Shown here piece after piece: positions 32,042 through 39,731 of a stretch of 64,000 nt of DNA. A program made the translations under genes and the position numbers. Every line of letters starts with the position of its first letter. Within the stretch, counting starts at the first letter, position 1. Source of the DNA: Corynebacterium freneyi (GTDB taxonomy: Bacteria > Actinomycetota > Actinomycetes > Mycobacteriales > Mycobacteriaceae); assembly GCF_030408835.1 (NCBI RefSeq), contig NZ_CP047357.1, positions 930,001 through 994,000 on the forward strand, given 5' to 3'. A model generated the notes under the pieces. That model was not told the origin of the DNA and made no database searches. It saw nothing but the letters and a program-made list of their open reading frames with translations.

Positions 32042-32083
32042 CCTGAACTGCGGCAATCCCTGAACTGCGGCAATCCCTGAACT
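32042..32083. repeat. Tandem 17-bp repeat
   Basis: CCTGAACTGCGGCAATC occurs twice in a row (32042-32058, 32059-32075) followed by a partial third copy (CCTGAACT). Related CTGAACTCC and CTGAGCCCCGGCAACC variants follow to 32140. Confidence 0.8.
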
Positions 32084-32250
32084 CCCGGCGGCTTTCGGCG
32101 TGGTCCGGCGCCCCTGAGCCCCGGCAACCGCTGAACTCCGGGCCGCCCTTGGCATGGCCCCGCCGCCTCGGTCGGGGCAACAGCGCGTGGGCCCGCCGCC
32201 GGTTCTCATGGGCCCCACCTGCCCCATGCGTAACCGTTGGAACTTGATCT

Positions 32251-32336
32251 GCATTTAGTCGGCGGATTTGTTGCAAATCGTCGGTCAAATCGGGAAAGTT
32301 TGGCCGAAATTTGCAACAAATCCGCCGGCTAAGTGC
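32251..32336. repeat. Long AT-rich inverted repeat (MITE-like or large hairpin)
   Basis: Left arm GCATTTAGTCGGCGGATTTG plus TTGCAAAT (32251-32278) and right arm (32309-32336) are 28 nt each and pair at 26 positions, around a 30-nt loop. AT content is far above its surroundings. No transposase gene; 2 mismatches only, so recently formed or maintained. Possible miniature element, transcription terminator or regulatory hairpin. Confidence 0.85.
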
Positions 32337-32483
32337 GCTTCAAACCTTGGGTTGAGGGTTTTCGACCGGGATCAGGGCCGTCCCGGGGGCCAGTGCTTCG
32401 CTCGGGGCGGAGTCTGACGCCGGTACAGCCGCAGTGGGCGACGGGCCCCGCCGTTGGGGCACCAGGCCGATATGCCCACGCTC

Positions 32484-32591
32484 GCTGCACCCCGCTCACT
32501 TGCCGCGGAAGCTGCACCCCGCTCACTTGCCGCGGAAGCTGCACCCCGCTCACTTGCCGCGGAAGCTGCACCCCGCTCACTTGCCGCGGAA
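32484..32591. repeat. Four perfect tandem 27-bp repeats spanning a gene's 3' end
   Basis: Unit GCTGCACCCCGCTCACTTGC plus CGCGGAA repeated exactly four times (start points 32484, 32511, 32538, 32565). On the minus strand each unit reads FRGK-stop-AGCS, so the last four codons and the stop codon of the DUF559 gene have been copied three extra times beyond its end. Length is a multiple of three, so read-through stays in frame. Confidence 0.95.
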
Positions 32592-33632
32592 GTAGCGCGT
32601 CACCCGCGCCGGCAGCTTCTCGTGCCGCAGGAACACCTCGCCGGTGAACTGCGGCCCCGCCTTCTCCAGCAACTCGCGGCGTGCGGCGACGCGCTGAGCG
32701 ATGAGCGTTGCGGCGGAGCCGTCGACAAGCATGCGCCATGTCAGCTGCACGACCTCGAGTCCGCAGTTGGCCAGTTCGCGCATGGCGGCGTTTTCGTACG
32801 TGGATATGACGTCGCCGTCGCCGTAGCGGCCGTCGTATTTCTTCCAGCCGTGGAATTCGATGACCATCTCGAGCTCGGGGATCCAGAAGTCAACGCGCCG
32901 GATGGGCCGGCCGTCGGGCGCGATGATGTACACCTGCTGCAGGACGCCGCACAGTCCGAGGACGTGGAGCAGCCAGCGGGTCCACGATTCGGCGGGGCTT
33001 TCGGAGTGCGTGGACGCGAGCATGATCACTTCGGCGGTCTGTTTGGCGCCGGGTGTGCGGCGGCCGAGCAGGGTGGCCGCCAGGGCGGTGAGTGCGCCGC
33101 GGCCGTGGCCTTTGCGCAGGGCGTCGTCGGCGGCGGCGAGGGCGTGGGCGGGCCCGTGGGTGGTGCGCAGGTCGTGGATGGTGCGTGCGGGTGTGGTGAC
33201 GCGGATGCCGTCGACGACGGTGATGTCGGCGGCGTCGAGGGCGAGGCAGTGGACGGTGTGCCCGGCGCCGCCGCCGGTTTTGCCGCGGCCGACGTGGGCG
33301 AGGTGGACTTTTTCGTCGGTGTCGTGGTCGGGGTCGACGAGAATGTCGAGGCCGTGGATGCGGGCGGCGCTGACGCCGGCGAGCGCGAGTTTGGGGTGCG
33401 CGTGGGCGTGGGCGAGGCAGCGCAGGCGGCGGCGTTCGGGCCAGTCGGCGGCGGCCCAGGTGGTTGCGTCGATGATGATGCCGGGCGCGAGTTTCAGTGC
33501 GGTGCCGGCTTTGACGGCTCGGGCGAGTGCGGATCGGCCGACGGGGCCGCGGGCGGCGAGGAGTCCTGAGCCGAGTGGCCGCAGTCCGGTGGCGTCGGTG
33601 GGCATGGTCGTGGTCGTGTCGTTGTCCCCCAT
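32577..33632 (-). CDS. AbiEi-like N-terminus plus DUF559 nuclease-like protein
   Basis: 351 residues. Residues about 25-170 resemble the AbiEi antitoxin winged-helix region and its C-terminal half (RSALARAVKAGTALKLAPGIII; VTTPARTIHDL). Residues about 255-345 are a DUF559/Vsr-type restriction-like fold (PIRRVDFWIPELEMVIEFHGWKKYDG, with D-x-x-x-P and E-F-H-G positions like a PD-(D/E)xK core; then EVVQLTW). No AbiEii toxin partner is adjacent. Such solitary proteins are common in actinobacteria; DNA binding or cleavage is inferred. Its stop lies in the tandem 27-mer. Confidence 0.7.
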   Translation of the reverse strand: MGDNDTTTTMPTDATGLRPLGSGLLAARGPVGRSALARAVKAGTALKLAPGIIIDATTWAAADWPERRRLRCLAHAHAHPKLALAGVSAARIHGLDILVDPDHDTDEKVHLAHVGRGKTGGGAGHTVHCLALDAADITVVDGIRVTTPARTIHDLRTTHGPAHALAAADDALRKGHGRGALTALAATLLGRRTPGAKQTAEVIMLASTHSESPAESWTRWLLHVLGLCGVLQQVYIIAPDGRPIRRVDFWIPELEMVIEFHGWKKYDGRYGDGDVISTYENAAMRELANCGLEVVQLTWRMLVDGSAATLIAQRVAARRELLEKAGPQFTGEVFLRHEKLPARVTRYFRGK

Positions 33633-33755
33633 GCCCAGTTGGACGCGCGGGGCGGCGGTTCGGTTCCGTCTTTTTGCGGGCGGGTGTCCCCGTGCTTTAC
33701 GACGTCTCGGCCTCCGCGCCTTCGCCCGTGTCGTCGGGCGCGGCCGGCGGTGGCG

Positions 33756-34067
33756 TCAGCGTCGGGCGGCGAGGTTTCGGGCGCGGCGTTCGCGGATCAT
33801 GGAGTTGATGGCCAGCGCGATGAGGATGGCGCCCGCGATGACGCCGATGAGTCCGACGATCGCGGCCCACAGGGGGCGTCCGTCGACGACGGTGGGCAGT
33901 CCGCCGAACACGACGATGAGGAGGACGCCGGCGACGATGCGGACGCTGTAGGCCGTGGAGGTGGCGGTGGCGGGGTTGGCGTCGGATTGCGGGGTGTGGG
34001 GTGCGTGGGCGCCGGCCCCGGCGGTGGTGGCGGTGGCGTCGTGGTCGGTGGGGGTGGCGTCGGTCAT
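33756..34067 (-). CDS. Small two-helix membrane protein
   Basis: 103 residues. A Thr/Ala-rich hydrophilic N-terminus (about 40 residues) is followed by two membrane helices (VRIVAGVLLIVVFGGLP; LWAAIVGLIGVIAGAILIALAI) and a basic end (RERRARNLAARR). TATCCT lies 6 nt before the ATG, giving a leaderless mRNA. It is divergent from the pseudouridine synthase gene. No family recognised. Confidence 0.6.
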   Translation of the reverse strand: MTDATPTDHDATATTAGAGAHAPHTPQSDANPATATSTAYSVRIVAGVLLIVVFGGLPTVVDGRPLWAAIVGLIGVIAGAILIALAINSMIRERRARNLAARR

Positions 34068-34073
34068 GGGGTC

Positions 34074-34079
34074 AGGATA
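34074..34079 (-). promoter_or_regulatory. -10 box of the 34067 membrane gene, leaderless
   Basis: TATCCT followed by GACCCC and the ATG. Confidence 0.5.
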
Positions 34080-34198
34080 CGGCAGGATTGCGGGGGCATG
34101 ATCGGCGATCGCCGGCGTGTGATGTGGGCGGTGCGGTGCGGCTCTATGGCTCGGCCGTGGAGTGCCGTGACGTGCCGTGGCGTGAGGAGCGTGACCGA

Positions 34199-35110
34199 AT
34201 GGGCAGGGCGGCGGGCAACCGTGACGAGTGGTGGGGTGCGAAGAAGGCGCCTGCGCCTGACCCGGTGGTCTCCCACGCGGAGCCGGACATTCCGTTTGAT
34301 CCGGTGGTGGTGGCGGAAGAGGGTGGGGTGGTCGTCGTCGACAAGCCTCCCTTCCTGCCGTCGACGCCCAACGGCCGCCTGGTGCGTAACACGGTGCTGC
34401 GGCGGTTGCGGGATCGGTTCGGGGAGCCGGACCTGACGTGCGTGCATCGGCTTGATCGGTTGACGTCGGGGTTGTTGTTGGTGTCGCGGGATGCGGCGTC
34501 GCGGGGCGCGTACCAGCGGTTGTTTCAGGCCGGCCGCGTGGGCAAGACGTATGAGGCGTTGACGGTCGTCGCCGATGATTGGGCGCCGGGTGAGTCGCGG
34601 GACGTCGTGGTGGAGTTGGCCAACGTCGCCGGTGAGCGTGGGGTGCGGGTGCGGGATTTGTTGCTTGACGACGGCCCGTCGGCCGACCGGCCCGCCGTGG
34701 CCGCCGGTGATGCGCCGGGGGTGGTGTGGCGGTCGGCGACGACGCGGGTGACGTACGTGGGCACGGTGGCGGCGGAGGTGGGGGATGTGTTGCCGGGGAT
34801 GTTCGGCGGCGGGCATGGCGCGTCGTGCGGGTGCGGTTCGTGTGGCACGCGGATGACGGTGGGGAAGTGGCGCCTGGAGCCGGTGACGGGGCGGACGCAT
34901 CAGCTGCGGGCGACGATGGCGCATCTGGGGTATCCGATTCTCGGCGACGACACGTATCCCGAGGACCGTGGGTTGGATCTGGGCGACGTCACCCGGGTGT
35001 TGAGGTTGGTGGCCACGGAGTTGCGTTACGACGATCCCCTCGACGGGCGGCCGCGTCATTTCCGCTCGGTTCGTGATGTGGCGGATCCGTTGGCTGAACC
35101 GAGGTACTGA
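34199..35110 (+). CDS. RluA-family pseudouridine synthase
   Basis: 303 residues from ATG 34199 (gaggag 10 nt upstream). Motif I region VVVDKPPFLPSTPNGR, catalytic motif HRLDRLTSGLLLVSRD with the essential Asp near residue 86, and GRTHQLRATMAHLGYPILGDDTYPE near 240. It converts uridine to pseudouridine in rRNA or tRNA; the precise site cannot be told from sequence. It lacks an N-terminal S4 domain. A Cys-rich insert (GHGASCGCGSCGT, about 205-217) is unusual for the family and might bind metal. Confidence 0.9.
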   Translation: MGRAAGNRDEWWGAKKAPAPDPVVSHAEPDIPFDPVVVAEEGGVVVVDKPPFLPSTPNGRLVRNTVLRRLRDRFGEPDLTCVHRLDRLTSGLLLVSRDAASRGAYQRLFQAGRVGKTYEALTVVADDWAPGESRDVVVELANVAGERGVRVRDLLLDDGPSADRPAVAAGDAPGVVWRSATTRVTYVGTVAAEVGDVLPGMFGGGHGASCGCGSCGTRMTVGKWRLEPVTGRTHQLRATMAHLGYPILGDDTYPEDRGLDLGDVTRVLRLVATELRYDDPLDGRPRHFRSVRDVADPLAEPRY

Positions 35111-35276
35111 GCGTTGGCGCGGCGAGCCCGTGTCGGTGTTTCGGCTACGTTGCCCGTGTGGTGCTCGCGGGGCTGTTCGGGTGCGGCGCGGCGAGGCCGT
35201 TTTCCCGGCGGGTGGGGTTAGCATCCCATCTGTCAGATGCCGTTCCAATGGGGAAGTTTCCACGGGGAGAAATCGA

Positions 35277-36374
35277 ATGAACATCAGGGGCGTTCATCGT
35301 CGGGGCCATCAGCGCGTCCATCGTCGAGTCACCGCTGCGCTGGCGGCCACGGCGATCGCCGTCGGCGGGCTTGGCGTGGGTGTCGGCCCGGCGTCGGCGG
35401 TGACTCCGCCGACCATCCCGTACGAGCCGCCGGCCCTCGACGACGGTGGCGTGCGCAGCCCGATGATCCCCCCGTCGGCGTGGAGCGGGATCGAGCACGG
35501 CATCGGTCGGCTCGCGGGCAAGGACCTGGGCCTGGACGCGCTGGATGACCGCGAATGCACGGCCATCACGGCGATTCACGTGCCGGGCACCGGCGAAACC
35601 AACGATCAGCGTGACCCGGATGTTCCGCATGGGCGCGTCGTTTCCGGGCTGGGGCATGATCTGGCCGCCGAGTTCGGCGATGACGTCCGCAACCTGTACC
35701 TGCCCTACACGTCGGATGCGTTTCTGACCGCCTCATACGCGGAGTCGGCGCCGCGCGGCCAGGAGGCGTTGACCCGTCTCGTCGACGCCGTCGCCGCGGC
35801 CTGCCCGACGACCGGGTTGGTGTTCACCGGGTATTCGCAGGGCGCGGACATCGTCGGCGGGTGGGCGGACGACGCGTTGGCCGGGCGGACGGATGCGGCC
35901 GGGGTGCCGCTGGTCGATCGCGTCGTCGCGGTGGCCCTGTTCGGCAATCCCCGTCGCGGTGCGGATGTCGCGGTCGCCCATGGCACGGCGGCCGCGGATT
36001 CGACGGGAATTCTCGGGCCGCGCGAGGGGACGTGGGGTGTGCTCGGCGACCGCATCTTCGACTCGTGCAACGACGGTGACCTGTGGTGCGATTCCACCCC
36101 GGGAATGCGGGAGATCGCCCCGGCGGTGATGTCGGCGTCGTTCGCCCCGAAGGATGCCGCCGCCGCCCGCGCGGTCATCGAAGACGCCGTGGGGTCGGGT
36201 GCCCTGGCCGATCCGGAGATCCGAGAGGCCCTGGGCGCGTTGCTGGAGTTCCTGATCGACGGCTCGTCCGATCATCTGCAGTACGAGGCCGAGTTGGACG
36301 GAGCGCCGTCGGCACGTGCCGAGGCCGCCGCATTCCTCGGCGCGAAGATCGGGCCGGCCGTCGCCTCGGCCTAG
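35277..36374 (+). CDS. Secreted cutinase-family esterase
   Basis: 365 residues from ATG 35277 (ggggag 8 nt upstream). Signal peptide RRVTAALAATAIAVGGLGVGVGPASAV, cleavage after ASA near residue 42. Alpha/beta hydrolase of the cutinase family: nucleophile elbow GYSQGADIVGG (Ser about 189), Asp in FDSCNDGDLWC and the catalytic His late in SSDHLQYEAE, with Cys pairs typical of Culp proteins. Corynebacterial cutinase-like proteins hydrolyse esters or mycolate lipids at the cell surface. Stands alone, before a repeat cluster and an IS. Confidence 0.88.
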   Translation: MNIRGVHRRGHQRVHRRVTAALAATAIAVGGLGVGVGPASAVTPPTIPYEPPALDDGGVRSPMIPPSAWSGIEHGIGRLAGKDLGLDALDDRECTAITAIHVPGTGETNDQRDPDVPHGRVVSGLGHDLAAEFGDDVRNLYLPYTSDAFLTASYAESAPRGQEALTRLVDAVAAACPTTGLVFTGYSQGADIVGGWADDALAGRTDAAGVPLVDRVVAVALFGNPRRGADVAVAHGTAAADSTGILGPREGTWGVLGDRIFDSCNDGDLWCDSTPGMREIAPAVMSASFAPKDAAAARAVIEDAVGSGALADPEIREALGALLEFLIDGSSDHLQYEAELDGAPSARAEAAAFLGAKIGPAVASA

Positions 36375-36390
36375 CGTCCTCTCCCACGCC

Positions 36391-36533
36391 CAAACCACGG
36401 GGTCCAAACCACGGGGTTCGTGCTGACCCCGTGGTTTAGGGACGAAAATGGGCCGACCCCGTGGTTTGGACCCCGTGGTTTGACGATTCGGCGGCTACTT
36501 CGGGCCGACCCCGTGGTTTGGGCCCCGTGGTTT
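36391..36533. repeat. Cluster of seven CCCCGTGGTTT repeats
   Basis: Two copies on the minus strand (36391-36402, 36405-36416 as AAACCACGGGG) face five on the plus strand (36427, 36457, 36471, 36509, 36523), most in the context GACCCCGTGGTTTGG. Facing copies can form hairpins. The second ISL3 element is inserted within the last copy: the target duplication GGTTTAGG includes its end. Confidence 0.9.
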
Positions 36534-36536
36534 AGG

Positions 36537-37989
36537 GGCTCTTCCGGATCTGGGGTGCGTAGCCGGGATGAGGTACCAAGTATGAGGATCGGGACCCACC
36601 ACAAGATATAGGGGTCCCTGGTGCGAAGATGAAAGCTCCTACACAACCATCTTTCGCCCCGAGGACCTATGCCCGATTCTACGTCTCTTATTGCTGACAC
36701 CATCATCCGGACCGTTGAACTCGGCCTGACCATCACGGGCGCCGCGATCGATGAGCGCCACACGTGGATCACCTGCCGCCCGGTGGAACAGGATGCCTCC
36801 TGCCCGGCCTGCGGGATGAAAGGCCGGCTGCGTGATCACCGGATCCGTGAACTCGTGGACCTGCCCGTCGTCGGGCATCCCACCCGGTTACGGATCCGGC
36901 TACCCCGTTTCACCTGCACCAACACCGCCTGTGCGACAAAGATCTTTCAACAGCAACTCGTGTGCGCGAAGCGGAAAGCCAAGCTCACCGACCGCTGCAC
37001 CCGCTGGATCCTCCAGCGCCTGGCGATTGACCGCATGAGCGTTGCCGCGATCTCGAAGTCCCTGGACATCGGCTGGGATCTGGTCAACCAGGTAGCCCTC
37101 GAACAGGCCTGGGAGCTGATCTACGCTGATCCCACCCACCTGGCCGGAGTCCGCGTCCTGGGGGTGGACGAGCACAAATGGAAACACCGCCGCGGCGACG
37201 GTACTCCCGGTTTCGTCACCGTCATCGTCGACCTGACGCCGAACGTGGACGGCACCGGGCCCGCCCGGCTGTTGGACATGGTGCCGGGCAGATCCGCTGA
37301 GGTGCTGCGCCGCTGGCTCGCCGCCCGGGAGAAGTCCTTCCGCGACCGGGTGAAAGTCGTGGCGATGGACGGATTCGCCGGCTACCACACCGCCACCACC
37401 GAGCAGCTGCCGAAGGCGAGGAAGGTGATGGACCCGTTCCACGTCGTGCACCTGGCCGCCGACAAGCTGACTATGACCCGGCAGCGGATCCAACAGGACA
37501 CCTGTGGGCATCGCGGCCGGTCAGGGGATCCCTTGTACGGGGTGCGTCGGATCCTGCTAACCCGGATGGGACTGCTGACCGACAGGCAGAAAGCGAAGCT
37601 GGACGCGGTGTTCGCTGATGAGCGGCACACGGCTGTGGATGTCACGCACTGGACGTATCAGGACATCATCGCAGCCTATGAGCATCCTGACCGTCGGGTC
37701 GGGAAGAGGTGGATGTACAAAATCATGTGCCGGATCCGGAAAGATCTTCCCGCCGGGGTCCAGGAGCTGGGGCAGTTGGGCCGGACGATGTGGAAACGAC
37801 GGGCCGAGATCCTCGCGTACTTCGACACCGGCGCTTCCAATGGCCCCGTCGAGGCCATCAACGGACGGTTGGAGCACCTGCGTGGCATCGCACTCGGGTT
37901 CAGGAACCTCAACCACTACATCTTGCGGTCACTGATCCACTCCGGAGGGTTCCAGGCCAAGATCAACGCACTCTAAAACCGGAAGGGCC
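36537..37989 (+). mobile_element. ISL3-family insertion sequence (IS31831-like), copy 2
   Basis: 1453 bp. Ends GGCTCTTCCGGATCTGGGGT and (reverse complement of the right end) GGCCCTTCCGGTTTTAGAGT, 19 of 24 bases matching. Perfect 8-bp target duplication GGTTTAGG at 36529-36536 and 37990-37997. Transposase on the plus strand is intact. Related to but distinct from copy 1; they are separate acquisitions rather than copies of one another. Confidence 0.96.
36669..37976 (+). CDS. ISL3-family transposase
   Basis: 435 residues. Zinc region CPACGMKGRLRDHRIRELVDL, HTH SVAAISKSLDIGWDLVNQVAL, DDE core GVRVLGVDEHKWKHRR and VVAMDGFAGYHTATTEQLP, C-terminal ALGFRNLNHYILRSLIHSGG. Same architecture as the copy at 19.5 kb but with many substitutions throughout (for example DSTSLIADTIIRTVELG against PTFNLVADTICRTAELG). 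No frameshift. Confidence 0.95.
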   Translation: MPDSTSLIADTIIRTVELGLTITGAAIDERHTWITCRPVEQDASCPACGMKGRLRDHRIRELVDLPVVGHPTRLRIRLPRFTCTNTACATKIFQQQLVCAKRKAKLTDRCTRWILQRLAIDRMSVAAISKSLDIGWDLVNQVALEQAWELIYADPTHLAGVRVLGVDEHKWKHRRGDGTPGFVTVIVDLTPNVDGTGPARLLDMVPGRSAEVLRRWLAAREKSFRDRVKVVAMDGFAGYHTATTEQLPKARKVMDPFHVVHLAADKLTMTRQRIQQDTCGHRGRSGDPLYGVRRILLTRMGLLTDRQKAKLDAVFADERHTAVDVTHWTYQDIIAAYEHPDRRVGKRWMYKIMCRIRKDLPAGVQELGQLGRTMWKRRAEILAYFDTGASNGPVEAINGRLEHLRGIALGFRNLNHYILRSLIHSGGFQAKINAL

Positions 37990-38012
37990 GGTTTAGGGGG
38001 GCCAGATGAGTG

Positions 38013-38048
38013 AGCCCCGGCAGGCTGCGCTCGCAACCTGCCGGGGTT
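38013..38048. terminator. Hairpin between IS copy 2 and the permease gene
   Basis: AGCCCCGGCAGG pairs with CCTGCCGGGGTTT around a 12-nt loop; T-rich on the plus strand side. It may end transcription of the cutinase direction or block read-through from the IS. Confidence 0.6.
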
Positions 38049-38089
38049 TGACGACTACCCGGGCATCGCATTCGCCCGGGGCCGAACAC

Positions 38090-39538
38090 CTAGTGGTGGA
38101 CCCCGTCGACGGGGGACTGGTCGATGTTGTCTCGGGCCCGTGCGCGCGTCGACGACGTCAGGGCGGCGAGCACGGCGAGGAAGAAGCACACTGCCAACAC
38201 GGAGAAGACCTGCTGGCGGGCGACCTCGTCGAAAAGCATCATGACGGTCAGCCCCAGGATCATGAACACCGCCAGCCACGACAGCCACGGGTAGCCGGGA
38301 AGGCGGACGGTGAGCTCGTCGTTGGCCTCCAGGCGCGGGCGCAGCTTGATTTGCGACAGTGCGATGACCAGCCAAATGACCAGCAGGCAGCCGCCGACGG
38401 CGTTGAGCAGGAACACCAGCACCTTCGACCCGTCGAAAACGACCTGGATGCCGACCGACAGGAACGCGAAGACCATCGACATGATCACCGCCTTGTAGGG
38501 CACGGCCTGGGAGTTCATGGCGGTGAACATGTGCGGGGCCTCGCCGCGGCGGGCCATCGAGTACACCAGGCGCGACGTGGCGTAGATCTGGGCGTTGAAG
38601 GCGGACAGCAGCGCCAGGACGATGACGGCCTCCATGAAGCCGACGACGCCCGGGATGCCCGCCTGCTGCAGCACCAAGGTGAACGGCGACTCGGCGGCGG
38701 TGTCGGCGCCGTCGATCTGGGAGTAGGGCAGCAACGTGATGATGACCAGCACGCAGCCGATGTAGAACACGCCGATGCGCACGATGATCGAGCGGACGGC
38801 GGAGGCGATCGAACGCTTCGGGTCGTCGGATTCCGCGGCGGCGATGGTGACGATCTCGATGCCGCCGAACGCGAACGCGACGGCCAGCAGGCCCGCCGCG
38901 ACACCGGAGAAGCCGTTGGGCAGGAAGCCCGACTCCGCGATGTGTTGCGTGCCGACGAAGGTCGTGCCGGGCAGCAGCCCGAAGATCAGCAGGACGCCGA
39001 TGACGAGGAAGCCGATGATGACGGCCACCTTGATGAACGCGAACCAGAACTCGAACTCGCCGAAACCGCGGACCTTGGCCAGGTTGACGACGGCGAAGAA
39101 CACCACGCACACCAGGCCCGGGATCCACCCCGGGATGTCCCACCATGCGCCCATGATCGCGCCGGCGCCGGTGATTTCGGCGCCGAGCACCATGATCAGC
39201 ATGAACCAGTACAACCAGCCGAGGATGAAGCCGGCGCCCCGGCCGAACGCCATTTCGGCGTAGGTGGAAAACGCGCCGGAGGCGGGGCGGGCGGCGGCCA
39301 TCTCGCCGAGCATGGTCATCACCAGGACGACGATGACGCCGGCGGCGAGGTAGGACAGCAGGACACCGGGTCCGGCGGCGTTGATGCCGACGCCGGTGCC
39401 CAGGAAGAGTCCCGCGCCGATGGCGGAACCCAGGCCCATCATGGTCAGGTGGCGAACTTTCAGTCCCTTGCCGAGCTTCTCGTCGGTCGAAGCGTCCGGC
39501 ACGGCCTCGTCGGCCCGGGACAAGGGGTCATTGGTCAT
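38090..39538 (-). CDS. Amino-acid permease, APC superfamily (AAT type)
   Basis: 482 residues from ATG 39538, set by TAATGT 7 nt upstream. Twelve helices; the first contains LTMMGLGSAIGAGLFLGTG, the substrate-backbone-binding GxG of APC transporters, and GAFSTYAEMAFGRGAGFILGWLYW follows. The SIASAVRSIIVRIGVFYIG segment and NAQIYATSRLVYSMARRG signature are those of AroP/LysP/GabP-type proton symporters. The substrate cannot be decided. It sits where the fdxA-dapD interval is otherwise occupied by dapC in relatives. Confidence 0.9.
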   Translation of the reverse strand: MTNDPLSRADEAVPDASTDEKLGKGLKVRHLTMMGLGSAIGAGLFLGTGVGINAAGPGVLLSYLAAGVIVVLVMTMLGEMAAARPASGAFSTYAEMAFGRGAGFILGWLYWFMLIMVLGAEITGAGAIMGAWWDIPGWIPGLVCVVFFAVVNLAKVRGFGEFEFWFAFIKVAVIIGFLVIGVLLIFGLLPGTTFVGTQHIAESGFLPNGFSGVAAGLLAVAFAFGGIEIVTIAAAESDDPKRSIASAVRSIIVRIGVFYIGCVLVIITLLPYSQIDGADTAAESPFTLVLQQAGIPGVVGFMEAVIVLALLSAFNAQIYATSRLVYSMARRGEAPHMFTAMNSQAVPYKAVIMSMVFAFLSVGIQVVFDGSKVLVFLLNAVGGCLLVIWLVIALSQIKLRPRLEANDELTVRLPGYPWLSWLAVFMILGLTVMMLFDEVARQQVFSVLAVCFFLAVLAALTSSTRARARDNIDQSPVDGVHH

Positions 39539-39545
39539 GGATGGG

Positions 39546-39551
39546 ACATTA
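39546..39551 (-). promoter_or_regulatory. -10 box of the permease gene, leaderless
   Basis: TAATGT followed by CCCATCC and the ATG at 39538; supports that start over an upstream alternative. Confidence 0.5.
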
Positions 39552-39585
39552 CCCGCCGTCATCCTGGCTCTCGCGGCCGGTTCCG

Positions 39586-39629
39586 CCGTTGACGATGGCT
39601 GGGGTCACCGTTGACGATGGCTGGGGTCA
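39586..39629. repeat. Tandem 22-bp duplication
   Basis: CCGTTGACGATGGCTGGGGTCA occurs twice in direct succession, 35 bp upstream of the permease -10 box, so it may be an upstream regulatory element. Its function is unknown. Confidence 0.8.
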
Positions 39630-39731
39630 GACGCGGATGCGACGGCGATGCCGAGTCGATGACGTGCGTTCACCCGCAAAAGAACGCGGGCGTGTGCGGG
39701 CGTGGCGCCGACCCAGGGGGAGGGGAGCCGC

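Larger units (their letters stand above)
31978..32576. other. 600-bp non-coding, repeat-rich stretch after fdxA
   Basis: No gene. It contains one GCTTGACGACG motif (32001-32011, minus), tandem 17-mers (32042-32083), a long AT-rich inverted repeat (32251-32336) and tandem 27-mers at the right edge (from 32484). dapC is expected near here and no remnant was recognised. Confidence 0.75.

Noticed and set aside
32484-32591. CRISPR-like short repeats
   Set aside because: The 27-bp units are directly adjacent without spacers; a simple tandem repeat.
32577-33632. A complete AbiE toxin-antitoxin system
   Set aside because: Only an AbiEi-like domain fused to DUF559 is present; no nucleotidyltransferase AbiEii gene lies on either side.
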